Shown: piece after piece, positions 53,633-62,108 of the stretch
Layout: each line of letters opens with the position of its first letter
How positions within the stretch are numbered: position 1 is the first letter of the stretch
Assembly: GCA_020723105.1 (NCBI GenBank)
Contig: DYJL01000012.1
Location: 1 to 64,000 of the forward strand
Direction: 5' to 3'
From: Nitrospira japonica
Lineage (GTDB): Bacteria > Nitrospirota > Thermodesulfovibrionia > UBA6902
DNA: 64,000 bases
Program-made: the position numbers and the translations under genes
The notes under the pieces: generated by a model
The model's input: only the letters and a program-made list of their open reading frames with translations
The model's database searches: none
What the model was told of the DNA's origin: nothing

Positions 53633-54997
53633 TTAGTTTTCTCCTTGATTGACGACTGACGACTGATAACTGATAACTGTAGTTATCGCCTCCAGCCTTG
53701 CTATGGCTTTTTCCCTTTCCACAAGTTGTTTCCAGTACAGGATTTCGTAATCAATTACTGATTTCAATCTTGTTATGACAGTAAGGGCCTCAACCTTTCC
53801 TGCTGTATATCCGGCAATGGCTGATTCAAAGTCCTGATAGGTTTTTGGGATTAAACCATTCTTATATAAGGCCATTAATTTCTCCGAGGACTTGAGCATA
53901 GAGTAATTATCTTTTATGCCTGAAGACAGCATGATTTGAATATCGGCAAGAGCATGTTTTGTCTCTTCCATTGAGGCCTTTGCTTCCAGTACGGCCTGCC
54001 GCTGTTTTGTTTTGTAAAAGATGGGAATATTGATACTTGTTGTCAGGCTCCACATGTCATCAAAATATTTACTCTTTGCAAAGTATGATGCATTAACAGT
54101 GAAATCCGGATAATATTCTTTTTTTGCCATTTCAATCTTTATCTCTGCGCCTGTGATCATCTGCTCTTTGGCTATTATTTCCGGCGAATTTTCATATGCG
54201 GCCTGAATGAGGTCTTCAACGATGTAATTGTATTCGCTGCGTAACATTTCACCCGGCCTTTCAATGGGAGAATTAACATCTCTGCCGATAGCTGAATTAA
54301 GCATAGCCTCAAGGGACTGGATTTTCTGTTTAAGCATTTCCTCTCTTTCGAGGAGCATATACTTTTCTGTCTGCGCCATTAGTACTTCCTGCTGGGGCGC
54401 CATTCCGGTTGAGTAACGGGCGAGGGCCGCATCTTCTATTCGCGAAAAAAGTAGAGACATGTCTTTAATGAGGTCTATATTTTTGTATGCAAGAAAAAGT
54501 TCATAGTAAAGTTCTTTCACTCTTGCTGTCACTCTCAAACGTGTTGCATCTGTCATGGCCTTGAGACTTTCAGCATCTCTTGACGCCATCAGGCTTTTCA
54601 GGGGCAGTTTGCCAGGATAAGGGAACATCTGTGATGCGGAAAACATCCACTGTGAATCAGCAGCCATTTCATTGCCAAAGGAATATATGTCTCTTGTTCC
54701 TTCATTCAGATACCCAAACATGACCATGGGGTCGGAAAGGCTTTCTGCCTGCGGGATTCTGAATCTTGAGGCTGTGGTCTTTGCCTCAAGCATGAGGATT
54801 TCATGATTGTTTTTCAGGGCCTCGTTAATAAGTTCCTGAAGTTTCAGGTTCTCAGCAAAGGAGGAAGCGGAAAAAAGCAGAAAGTAGACAGTAGACAGTA
54901 AACAGCAAACAGTAAGCAGTAGGCAGTAAGCAGTAGGTAAGTGTTTTTTTCTGCTTCCTCCATACTGCTTACTGTCTACTAACTTTCTACTGTGCAT
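53633..54997 (-). CDS. TolC-family outer-membrane channel
   Basis: This 454-residue outer-membrane efflux protein has coiled-coil repeats (LKLQELINEALKNNHEILMLEAKT, DFESAIAGYTAGKVEALTVI). It completes the efflux pump with cusA and cusB. The N-terminus (HSRKLVDSKQYGGSRKKHLPTAY... then hydrophobic LLLTVCCLLSTVYFLLF) is unusual: the whole signal region is coded by both arms of a palindromic repeat (54869-54994). The ATG at 54997 overlaps the end of the preceding gene by 11 bp. Confidence 0.88.
   Translation of the reverse strand: MHSRKLVDSKQYGGSRKKHLPTAYCLLLTVCCLLSTVYFLLFSASSFAENLKLQELINEALKNNHEILMLEAKTTASRFRIPQAESLSDPMVMFGYLNEGTRDIYSFGNEMAADSQWMFSASQMFPYPGKLPLKSLMASRDAESLKAMTDATRLRVTARVKELYYELFLAYKNIDLIKDMSLLFSRIEDAALARYSTGMAPQQEVLMAQTEKYMLLEREEMLKQKIQSLEAMLNSAIGRDVNSPIERPGEMLRSEYNYIVEDLIQAAYENSPEIIAKEQMITGAEIKIEMAKKEYYPDFTVNASYFAKSKYFDDMWSLTTSINIPIFYKTKQRQAVLEAKASMEETKHALADIQIMLSSGIKDNYSMLKSSEKLMALYKNGLIPKTYQDFESAIAGYTAGKVEALTVITRLKSVIDYEILYWKQLVEREKAIARLEAITTVISYQSSVVNQGEN
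54869..54994. repeat. Hairpin repeat encoding the TolC-like signal peptide
   Basis: CAGAAAGTAGACAGTAGACA words on the left and TACTGCTTACTGTCTACTAA words on the right pair over much of their length. The start codon lies just outside the right arm, so the 5-prime end of the coding region would be a long hairpin in mRNA. Confidence 0.75.
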
Positions 54998-55376
54998 CTA
55001 TGCTGAATTTCAGTTTTGATGTTTTATCACCCTTTGTTATTTTCACAAGAATATTCCATGACCCGGCCATAGAGAGTTTCATTGTCGCCTTATATTCATA
55101 ACCGCTAAGTTTTGCATCTGTCTTATAATCCATAGCCGGCATTCCGGGCATTGCAGGCATGGAGTATTCTACTTTTACATTTACATCAGTCACATATTTG
55201 CCTGCAGCGTCTTTAATCTCGATCTCGATATTGTTGTCACCAACGACTGGCGGATTTCTATCAATCTTTACTTCAACATCATAATCGCCTGCTTTTTTCT
55301 TCACCTCATAGTCTTTTGCATAGGCGATTCCGCAAAGAAATATCACTGCCATCAACATCATGAAAAGCTTTTTCAT
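54987..55376 (-). CDS. FixH/YtkA-like exported protein
   Basis: This 129-residue periplasmic protein has a signal peptide (1-20). The mature immunoglobulin-like domain (DYDVEVKIDRNPPVVGDNNI, MPAMPGMPAMDYKTDAKLSG) has the YtkA/FixH pattern. The Met-rich loop (MPAMPGMPAM) suggests copper binding and fits its place as first gene of the efflux operon. It overlaps the TolC-like start by 11 bp. AGGAGG precedes the ATG. Confidence 0.82.
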   Translation of the reverse strand: MKKLFMMLMAVIFLCGIAYAKDYEVKKKAGDYDVEVKIDRNPPVVGDNNIEIEIKDAAGKYVTDVNVKVEYSMPAMPGMPAMDYKTDAKLSGYEYKATMKLSMAGSWNILVKITKGDKTSKLKFSIDAQ

Positions 55377-55534
55377 ATCAACCTCCTGTTAAATTTATTT
55401 TTCTGAATAAGCTTACCCAATAAAAATGAATAAATTATGAACATACTGCATATAAAAAATAACATAAACTATGTCTTTAATCAAAAATATTTTTGGAGTA
55501 AACGGTGTGTAAGAATAAAAAAGTTTTTTCAGGA

Positions 55535-56128
55535 TTACAGTTCCCTGCGTCCTTCGATCGATTTGGAGAGCGTTACTTCATCAGCAAACTCAATATCTCC
55601 GCCGATAGGCAGTCCGTATGCAATGCGCGTGATTTTAATTCCCAGCGGTTTAAGCACCTGCGACAGATACTGGGCTGTGGTTTCCCCTTTAGTATTAGGA
55701 TTTGTGGCAATGATCACTTCTGAGATGTCGCCCTGTTTCACCCGGTTAATGAGTTCACCGATCTTTAACCTTTCAGGAGTAACGCCGTCAATCGGAGAAA
55801 GCGCTCCGAGGAGGACATGATAAAGCCCGTTATAGACTCTGGTGTTTTCAATAACTATAAGATTGCTCGGTTCTTCAACAACACAAATTGTATTTTTATT
55901 TCTCTGAGAACTCCTGCAAATGGAGCAAAGTTCTTCTTCAGTAATATTGAAACACTGCTTACAGAAGCGCGCCTTTTTCTTTATTTCAATTATTGCATTT
56001 GCTACGGCAATTGCTTCATCCTCAGGCATTCCCATAATAAAAAAGGAAAGACGCTGGGCGGTCTTCCTGCCGATGCCGGGAAGTTTTGTAAGTTCGTTAA
56101 TTAAATTTTCTACAACACCGTTATTCAT
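55535..56128 (-). CDS. recR: Recombination protein RecR
   Basis: This 197-residue protein has a helix-hairpin-helix N-terminus (LTKLPGIGRKTAQRLSFFI), a Cys4 zinc finger (FCKQCFNITEEELCSIC) and a Toprim domain (TICVVEEPSNLIVIENT, EVIIATNPNTKGETTA). It works with RecF/O in gap repair. It overlaps ebfC by one base in a dnaX-ebfC-recR operon. Confidence 0.96.
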   Translation of the reverse strand: MNNGVVENLINELTKLPGIGRKTAQRLSFFIMGMPEDEAIAVANAIIEIKKKARFCKQCFNITEEELCSICRSSQRNKNTICVVEEPSNLIVIENTRVYNGLYHVLLGALSPIDGVTPERLKIGELINRVKQGDISEVIIATNPNTKGETTAQYLSQVLKPLGIKITRIAYGLPIGGDIEFADEVTLSKSIEGRREL

Positions 56129-56457
56129 TACCCAAAGATATTCCCTAATCCCGGCAAGTTCATGCCGCCAGTAAGCCGGCTCATGTCTTCTGTAACCATT
56201 TGCTGCGCCCTGCGGATGGCTTCATTCACTGCGGCAAGTATCAGGTCCTGAAGCATTTCTATATCATCGGGATTTACAACATCACGTTCAATCTTTAAGG
56301 AAACAATCTCCAGGGCTCCGTTGACCGTGGCAACAACCATGCCTCCGCCAGAAGAGGTCTCAACGGTCTTTCTCTTTGATTCTTCCTGAATCTTTCCCAT
56401 TTCCTGCTGCATTTTCTGAGCCTGTTTCATCAGGTCTCCAAGCATTTTTTTTGACAT
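56128..56457 (-). CDS. ebfC: YbaB/EbfC nucleoid-associated protein
   Basis: This 109-residue DNA-binding dimer has MKQAQKMQQEMGKIQEESKRK, then VETSSGGGMVVATVNGALEIVSLKI. It is in the conserved place between dnaX and recR. A repeat of GAGTTAAGAG words lies just upstream. Confidence 0.95.
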   Translation of the reverse strand: MSKKMLGDLMKQAQKMQQEMGKIQEESKRKTVETSSGGGMVVATVNGALEIVSLKIERDVVNPDDIEMLQDLILAAVNEAIRRAQQMVTEDMSRLTGGMNLPGLGNIFG

Positions 56458-56475
56458 ATATCCTCCATAAAATTA

Positions 56476-56544
56476 GAGTTAAGGGTAAAGAGTTAAGAGT
56501 CAAGAACATCCACAACAAACTTTGTACATAACTCTTTACTCTTC
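56476..56544. repeat. GAGTTAAGAG-word hairpin between dnaX and ebfC
   Basis: GAGTTAAGGGTAAAGAGTTA on the left and AACTCTTTACTCTTC on the right pair around a TCCACAACAAAC core. It interrupts an operon that is otherwise tightly packed. Confidence 0.7.
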
Positions 56545-58214
56545 TATTCATTTTCCTCTGTGAGTGGTTTTACATTAATCAGGGAACCGCTGAAGATCCT
56601 CATGGCATCCTGCACGAGGGGTTCTGCAAAAACTTCTTTTTTTATTTTACTGACATCTTTTTTTGTTTCCTTGCGGGACAGTGAGGTGGTTTTTAATTTA
56701 ATTTTATGCCCGCTCAGTTTTTTCAGTATTGATTCAATAACAGTTGTATTTTTCTTTATGGAATCAGCCAGGACAAACATCCCGCCGTTAAAACCAATTG
56801 TAAGGTCTGTTGTCGTTAGATTAATAAGCTGGGCCTCTGCAAGCTTGCAGGACAGGAGATGGTCTTCTGCATCAAGATGTTCAAGCAGTTTTTGCCAGAG
56901 CTCTTCTTTATTGTCAATAATGAATTTATTGCCAGCATCAGGCTGAGTTACCGGTTCTGTTTTTTTTTCCGGGGTATTATCTGAAATTTCGAATTTGGAG
57001 GGGTGGAGATTATTTTCGTTATCTTTTGTGGCGCCGGGAACTACGGAAGTTTTTGGTGAAGATTCCCGGACATACCCTTCCGCCTGTTCGTCTCCGAGCA
57101 TTTTCATAACTTGCTCAATAGACGTCATCCCTTTTACAAAAGAGGTCCTGAGCAATCCGAGCTCGAGAGAGTATCTTGGGTTTACAGCACTTTTAATCTC
57201 ATATTCAAGTCTGAGAAGTTCAGAGAGAAGCACAGTCAATTCTTCAATGCTGATACTGGATGAAAGACCCCGCAGTCTTTGCATTTCATCGTCTGAAAAC
57301 TCCAGGAGTTCTTTATCGCCCTGAGTAACTTTGACAACAGCCAGGTTTCTGAAATGTTCAACCAGTTCTTTTATTATCTGCCTCAGATCACTTCCCCTTT
57401 CGGTCAGTTCCTTTATTATGGAAAGGGTGCCGGTTATATTCCCGCTTAGAATGGTCCCTGAGAGATTTGAGATAATTTCAGCTTCTGGAAGACCTAAAAG
57501 AACCTGAAGCTCTTTTTCGGTGATTTTGTCGCTGAAAGAATAAGCCTGGTCCAAAAGCGTAAGGGCATCTCTCATGCTGCCATCAGCCGCCTTTGCAACC
57601 ATTTCCAGCGCTGCTTCCTGGATACTTATTTTTTCTGCGGCAGTGATTTTCCGAAGCTGCTCTTTTATTACGCCTTTATTAACTCTGCGAAATGAATGGT
57701 GCTGGCATCTGGAAAGGATTGTAGCCGGCACTTTTTTGGGCTCTGTAGTTGCAAATATAAAGATGACATGAGGCGGCGGTTCTTCCAGAGTCTTCAGAAG
57801 TGCATTGAATGCAGAGGTGCTCAGCATATGCACTTCATCAATTATATAAATTTTGTATTTCCCGCCCGAAGGTGCATATTTTACTGTTTCCCTTAATTCT
57901 CTAACGGCATCAACACTATTATTGGAAGCGCCGTCAATTTCAAACACATCTACCGAGGATCCGGCTGTTATGGCTTTGCAACTCTCACATTGGCCGCAGG
58001 GTTCGCTGTCTTTTCTTTGCTGACAGTTCAGCGCCTTTGCAAGGATACGAGCAGAAGATGTTTTACCAACACCTCGCGGTCCTGAAAGAAGATAAGCATG
58101 CGCTATCTTTCCGCTTGACAAAGCGTTCTTAAAGGTTGTAACCACGGTCTCCTGACCGATAAGGTCTTCAAACCCCTGAGGTCTCCATTTTCTTGCAAGT
58201 ACTATGTAACTCAT
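56544..58214 (-). CDS. dnaX: DNA polymerase III subunit gamma/tau
   Basis: This 556-residue clamp-loader AAA+ ATPase has LARKWRPQGFEDLIGQETVV, GPRGVGKTSSARILAKALN (Walker A), four zinc-binding Cys around CQQRKDSEPCGQCESCKAI, DEVHMLSTSAFNALLKTLEE (Walker B) and TTEPKKVPATILSRCQ (sensor 1). The C-terminal tau-like part is short. Whether a frameshift makes gamma is not visible. Confidence 0.96.
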   Translation of the reverse strand: MSYIVLARKWRPQGFEDLIGQETVVTTFKNALSSGKIAHAYLLSGPRGVGKTSSARILAKALNCQQRKDSEPCGQCESCKAITAGSSVDVFEIDGASNNSVDAVRELRETVKYAPSGGKYKIYIIDEVHMLSTSAFNALLKTLEEPPPHVIFIFATTEPKKVPATILSRCQHHSFRRVNKGVIKEQLRKITAAEKISIQEAALEMVAKAADGSMRDALTLLDQAYSFSDKITEKELQVLLGLPEAEIISNLSGTILSGNITGTLSIIKELTERGSDLRQIIKELVEHFRNLAVVKVTQGDKELLEFSDDEMQRLRGLSSSISIEELTVLLSELLRLEYEIKSAVNPRYSLELGLLRTSFVKGMTSIEQVMKMLGDEQAEGYVRESSPKTSVVPGATKDNENNLHPSKFEISDNTPEKKTEPVTQPDAGNKFIIDNKEELWQKLLEHLDAEDHLLSCKLAEAQLINLTTTDLTIGFNGGMFVLADSIKKNTTVIESILKKLSGHKIKLKTTSLSRKETKKDVSKIKKEVFAEPLVQDAMRIFSGSLINVKPLTEENE

Positions 58215-58216
58215 AA

Positions 58217-58300
58217 TTTAGTAGTAAGTAGTTAGTAGTTAAGGTGTTAAGGATCAGTAGTTTTTTCCCCTTAACTACTAATCGCTTACTACTAACTACT
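58217..58300. repeat. TAGTAAGTAG-word hairpin upstream of dnaX
   Basis: AGTAGTAAGTAGTTAGTAGT and CTTACTACTAACTACT arms pair around a CCCCTTAACTACTAATCG centre. These are the words of the 26593-26680 element. Confidence 0.7.
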
Positions 58301-58310
58301 GTCTTTTTAA

Positions 58311-58422
58311 GGCCGGGCCTTCAGGTGATCCTGCGGCACCCAGGATAACTGCTTACCGTTGCTTCCTTCCGGACCTGGCGGGATTTGCAGCATACTGTTG
58401 CACAGGGCCCAAAGACCCGACC
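58311..58422 (-). ncRNA. ffs: SRP RNA (4.5S-type)
   Basis: On the minus strand the conserved apical domain reads CAGGTCCGGAAGGAAGCAAC, then GGTAAGCAG...CTGGGTGCCG, as in bacterial small SRP RNA. The ends GGTCGGGTCTTT and GAAGGCCCGGCC pair with G-U wobbles. Length is about 112 nt. It binds Ffh in co-translational targeting. Confidence 0.96.
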
Positions 58423-58438
58423 GAAATTAGTTGCTTCA

Positions 58439-58529
58439 TGGCGGAGAGGGAGGGAGTCGAACCCTCGAGACGGTATTAGCGTCTACACGATTTCCAGTCG
58501 TGCTCCTTCGGCCTCTCGGACACCTCTCC
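58439..58529 (-). tRNA. tRNA-Ser(GGA)
   Basis: A class-II tRNA cloverleaf on the minus strand: acceptor GGAGAGG/CCTCTCC, anticodon stem CACGA/TCGTG with loop CTGGAAA (anticodon GGA), a long variable arm and T loop TTCGACT. Discriminator G, and CCA is encoded. It reads UCC/UCU codons. Confidence 0.96.
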
Positions 58530-58547
58530 AAATACTACAGTTGTTAG

Positions 58548-58800
58548 GGATCAGGGGTTAGGGATTAGTAAAAAAACCTGCTAACAACTGCTATTATTAA
58601 AAAACCGTATGCAGACGCAAATAATTTTGCAGTTAGTTTAACATTTTTTCATTCGGTTGTGTAAGGAAGCCCCTTGCTTTCCGAAGGTATTTATCAAGCT
58701 ACAGTAATTAGTAGTTAGGGATTAGTCATTAGTAAAAGGAAAAATTAAGTTTTTCCGATTTTATACTAACAACTAATCACTGCAAAATGTGCTTTGCACA
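58548..58800. repeat. Short-word palindromes between the two tRNA-Ser genes
   Basis: This stretch has GTTAGGGATTAGTAA and TTAGTAGTTAGGGATTAG words with ACTAACAACTAATCACTG complements. It also has a CAAAATGTG/GCACATTTTG stem. No ORF is present. Confidence 0.6.
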
Positions 58801-58809
58801 TTTTGCAGG

Positions 58810-58896
58810 CGGAGAGGGAGGGATTTGAACCCCCGGTGAAGTTGCCCCCACAACGGTTTTCGAGACCGCCCCATTCAGCCACTCTGGCACCTCTCC
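58810..58896 (-). tRNA. tRNA-Ser(CGA)
   Basis: Class-II cloverleaf: acceptor GGAGAGG/CCTCTCC, anticodon stem GCGGT/ACCGT with loop CTCGAAA (anticodon CGA), a long variable arm and T loop TTCAAAT. Discriminator G; CCA is not encoded (followed by CCT). It reads UCG. Confidence 0.93.
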
Positions 58897-58981
58897 GGAA
58901 AAAAACAGTGAGTAGGGTTTAGGGAGTAGTAGAAAACCATTATCTGCCTTCTTCATTTAACTAAGCCCTATACCCTATCCC

Positions 58982-59434
58982 CTAATCCTGCCTTCTCAAT
59001 TGTACAAAAAACCTCTTAAGCATTTCTGCACATTCTTTTTCCATAACACCGGATACAACCTTTATCTGGTGGTTAAGTGAAGGGTCATAAGCCAACTGAA
59101 ACCGGCTTGCTATCGCTCCATATCTCTCGTCTTTACAACCGTACACAAGCCTGCCAAGGCGGGCATTCACCATTGCTCCGGTGCACATGACACAGGGCTC
59201 TTTGGTTACATATAAAGTAGCATTTGTGAGACGCCAGTTGCTGATCTTTATTGCTCCTTCACGAATTACCATTAACTCGGCATGTGCAGTGGGATCGTTG
59301 GCAGACTCCCTTTTATTGTGGGCTGAGGCGATTATCCTGTTTTCAATTACAAGCAGCGCACCAACAGGGACATCATTTTCTTCAGATGCTGCCTTTGCTT
59401 CCTTGAGGGCAAGCTGCATGTAATGTTTATCCAT
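58982..59434 (-). CDS. tadA: tRNA-specific adenosine deaminase
   Basis: This 150-residue zinc deaminase makes inosine at the wobble position of tRNA-Arg. HAELMVIREGA has the proton-shuttling Glu and the first zinc ligand; PCVMCTGAMVNARLGRLVYG has the two Cys ligands. Length is normal. It is next to the tRNA-Ser genes. Confidence 0.93.
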   Translation of the reverse strand: MDKHYMQLALKEAKAASEENDVPVGALLVIENRIIASAHNKRESANDPTAHAELMVIREGAIKISNWRLTNATLYVTKEPCVMCTGAMVNARLGRLVYGCKDERYGAIASRFQLAYDPSLNHQIKVVSGVMEKECAEMLKRFFVQLRRQD

Positions 59435-59464
59435 CTCTATTCTCTTAACTCTTGACTCTTAACT

Positions 59465-59635
59465 CTAACTTTGACGGTTATCACGACCGTCTTTGCCAGC
59501 CTTTATTTCAGGAAAACATACGGGACAGTAATATTCCCCATTATCAAGGTTGCAAATATGGCTTCATTCGGGGCAGCAGATGCATTCCTCAACAGGCTTT
59601 TTGCAAACTTCACATGACTCAACATTGCTTTCCAT
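59465..59635 (-). pseudogene. Small Cys-rich protein with an in-frame TGA
   Basis: From an ATG at 59635 the frame reads MESNVESCEVCKKPVEECIC then CPE, a TGA at 59564-59566, SHICNLDNGEYYCPVCFPEI and a short Lys/Arg tail to TAG. The paired CxxC motifs look like a zinc-ribbon protein with the TGA at a Cys position (CPE-x). No GGTC SECIS loop follows and no ribosome site precedes, so a mutated TGC or TGT is more likely than Sec. I list it as a probable pseudogene. Confidence 0.4.
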
Positions 59636-59759
59636 AATTGCGTTTCAGCATAACTCAGATATTCTGTTCAAATCAAGGTCACAACGACACAGTTTGTTGT
59701 AGAACTTGCATAACGATTGTGTTAAAATGTTACATCATTGATAACCAAGGAGAGGGCAT

Positions 59760-61103
59760 TTGGGAAAGGCCGTAGCGGTCAGTTTTGAAGGAGACGTTGT
59801 AAAGGTCGTCCAGGCCTCTTTAAAAGGTAAAAGCGTTTCTGTTGATAAAGTAGAAACAGTTGCCCTGGGTGAATTTGAAGAATACCTGAGAAAACAAAAG
59901 GCAGGCGAATTCATTGTTGCCTGTGACTTTAAAGAATCCTACCAGGATGTTATATCCATCCCACTTGTAAAAGAGCAGTATCTCAAAAGAATTATAGAAA
60001 CAGAAATAAAGAAAGCCACGTCCCTGGATAATTTCTTGTTCATCTACACGGTTATTGGTGAAAAGGCTCTGGAAAGCAGAAAAACGATGGAAGTCTTCTA
60101 CTATGCGGTCAGGAAAGAAGCCGTCCGTGAGATTGTAGAAAGATTCTATGAAAACGGCAAATCAGTCAAGGCCCTCTACCCTGCAGTGTTTCCGGCCGCG
60201 TCATTGTTTGATTCCCAGATTCCCGGGGAAGTACATATGGGGGTGTACAGCTCAGGGAAGTCCCGGACCGCTTTCTTTACGAAAAAAGGCGCCATTTATT
60301 TCATCAGAAGCTATGAATCATATGAACCGGGCTATTCTGACTTCGACGCTCAAAATATCAATATGACCATCAGTTTCTGTTTTCAGAATATCAGGATAAA
60401 TCCTGCAGCAGTTTTTCTTATGGGGACTCTTTCCGAAGCATCACAGTCCAGCGCCCTGTCAACAGTTCCTCTTGCATGTCTTGGAAACACTGGACATATC
60501 AGGTGCAGCATGGAGACATTCAATGAATTCATTCTGCCTATCGCTTCTTTTTCTGCGCTGAAATCCTCAAATATCATCGGCCCGGAATTTAACAGGTTAT
60601 ATGTGCTAAAAAATTATATTAAGTATGCGGCTGTTGTTTTTATGGCGCTTGCCATTTTGTGCGGAGGATTTGCATCTTATGAAGCAAAACTTGCCGCAGA
60701 CAGGAAAGATCAGATAAGCTCCACAGCAACAGCAAGAGCGGCTACAGAAAAAGTCTTTGCAGAATATAGCGCAAGGACCGAGAAGATTAATCAGTACAGG
60801 CCCATTGTTGAATTTCTGAATAAGCCTGCGCCTGATATCCACAAACTGCTGGTGTTGTTTGCAGAGATTGAAATGGGAGATTTAAAACTGGATACAATTA
60901 ATGCCTTGTTGAAAGAAGACCAGTCCCTCACAGTCTTTCTGGCGGGAAATGTCCTGTCCGGCACATATACAGCAATGCAGGATGCGCTGGATCATATGAT
61001 TGCTCAACTAAGTGAGAAAGGGAAAATAGAACTTAAGAGTAAAGAAATAGATCTCAAAGAAAAAAAATTTACAATAGAAATATCTTACAAGACAACAGAA
61101 TGA
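59760..61103 (+). CDS. PilM/GspL-like assembly protein
   Basis: This 447-residue cytoplasmic and single-pass membrane protein has an actin-like N-terminal part (AVAVSFEGDVVKVVQASLK, ETEIKKATSLDNFLFIYTV) and a membrane helix at about 283-303 (YIKYAAVVFMALAILCGGF). A periplasmic tail follows, as in GspL-like fusions of PilM and PilN. Start is TTG with AAGGAG upstream. It heads a second pilus/secretion operon and shares little with pilM at 36157. Its own name cannot be fixed. Confidence 0.75.
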   Translation: MGKAVAVSFEGDVVKVVQASLKGKSVSVDKVETVALGEFEEYLRKQKAGEFIVACDFKESYQDVISIPLVKEQYLKRIIETEIKKATSLDNFLFIYTVIGEKALESRKTMEVFYYAVRKEAVREIVERFYENGKSVKALYPAVFPAASLFDSQIPGEVHMGVYSSGKSRTAFFTKKGAIYFIRSYESYEPGYSDFDAQNINMTISFCFQNIRINPAAVFLMGTLSEASQSSALSTVPLACLGNTGHIRCSMETFNEFILPIASFSALKSSNIIGPEFNRLYVLKNYIKYAAVVFMALAILCGGFASYEAKLAADRKDQISSTATARAATEKVFAEYSARTEKINQYRPIVEFLNKPAPDIHKLLVLFAEIEMGDLKLDTINALLKEDQSLTVFLAGNVLSGTYTAMQDALDHMIAQLSEKGKIELKSKEIDLKEKKFTIEISYKTTE

Positions 61104-61651
61104 ATTATTTCCGCTATCTGAAAAAAGGCTTATATTTTTATGTTGCAGGCGGGATGTTGTTCGGGCTTGCGCTTCTGGCGCTTGTAGTGCTTTACAGGTA
61201 CAACAACTCCCTGAACAAAGTCCTTGACACTGCGAATGCAGTCAGCGGCAAACAGGGGGAACTCAGCAAAGAAATAGGAGAGATAGATGCTCTGGTCAAG
61301 TATTTGATGGATAATTTCAGCCTGGACTCTCCGAATGCAAATTCAGAAAAGATTATCCTGAGGGCGTTTGATGACATGAAGACAAGGCTTGACAGCGCAT
61401 CACTTACAGCAGCCAGGTTTGAAGATGCAAACGGTGAAAAGAAACTCCCGGTTGAAATCAAGATCCTTGTAAAAAACTATAAAATGATAATTGATGATGT
61501 GGGCTATATGGAATCCTTCAGATTTCCTGATTACAGAATAAGAAATCTTTCCATAACAAAAGAGCAGACAGGAGGTGTTGCGCTGACTATACAGGGTGAA
61601 TTTGTAATACCCCTTAAGGAGCAGAAGCCAATCCCGCTAATCGGTACTTAA
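61100..61651 (+). CDS. PilO/GspM-like inner-membrane assembly protein
   Basis: This 183-residue single-pass protein has a membrane helix at about 12-32 (YVAGGMLFGLALLALVVLY), a coiled region (LNKVLDTANAVSGKQGELSKEIGE) and a periplasmic fold. It overlaps the upstream gene by 4 bp, and its place in the operon is that of PilO/GspM. Confidence 0.65.
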   Translation: MNYFRYLKKGLYFYVAGGMLFGLALLALVVLYRYNNSLNKVLDTANAVSGKQGELSKEIGEIDALVKYLMDNFSLDSPNANSEKIILRAFDDMKTRLDSASLTAARFEDANGEKKLPVEIKILVKNYKMIIDDVGYMESFRFPDYRIRNLSITKEQTGGVALTIQGEFVIPLKEQKPIPLIGT

Positions 61652-61653
61652 CT

Positions 61654-62097
61654 ATGGATAACAAGACAAAGATATTTATTGCCTTTCCGTTTGTTTTCAT
61701 TATAATACTTCTTGTGGCAGCGAACTATATTCCCCTTGCAAGTGAACCCTCTGAGACGGAAGGACAGATACTGGCGTTTATTCCTGCAGGTCTTTCAATA
61801 AAGGATAGTCCCATGGTCTCTGTCAGCGGTGAAATAAAAAGCCCGATAGAATTTCTTGCGGCGCCTGCAGAGCTGGACCAGGGGAAAAAGGATGACATAG
61901 TTGCAGAAATATCATATAATGATAGCGATTTATCGCTTATTGTGGTCAGCGGCGCAAGGAAAATGGCAATTATCAAGGGCCTCCTTGTCAGAGAGGGCGA
62001 CAGCATCGACAGTTTGAAAATAGCTGCAATAGAGCCGGACCGGGTTTTAATAAAAAACAAGACTGAAAAATGGCTGCATCTGGAAAAGGTGAAGTGA
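61654..62097 (+). CDS. PilP/GspC-like periplasmic protein
   Basis: This 147-residue protein has an N-terminal membrane helix (IFIAFPFVFIIILLVAANYI) and a C-terminal GspC/PilP-type HR domain (MAIIKGLLVREGDSIDSLKI, DRVLIKNKTEKWLHLEKVK). Like GspC it would contact the secretin encoded next. Confidence 0.75.
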   Translation: MDNKTKIFIAFPFVFIIILLVAANYIPLASEPSETEGQILAFIPAGLSIKDSPMVSVSGEIKSPIEFLAAPAELDQGKKDDIVAEISYNDSDLSLIVVSGARKMAIIKGLLVREGDSIDSLKIAAIEPDRVLIKNKTEKWLHLEKVK

Positions 62098-62108
62098 AAG
62101 CAATATCA

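Noticed and set aside
59452-59637. Plus-strand protein opposite the Cys-rich frame
   Set aside because: No homologous motif is evident and the minus strand shows paired CxxC motifs.
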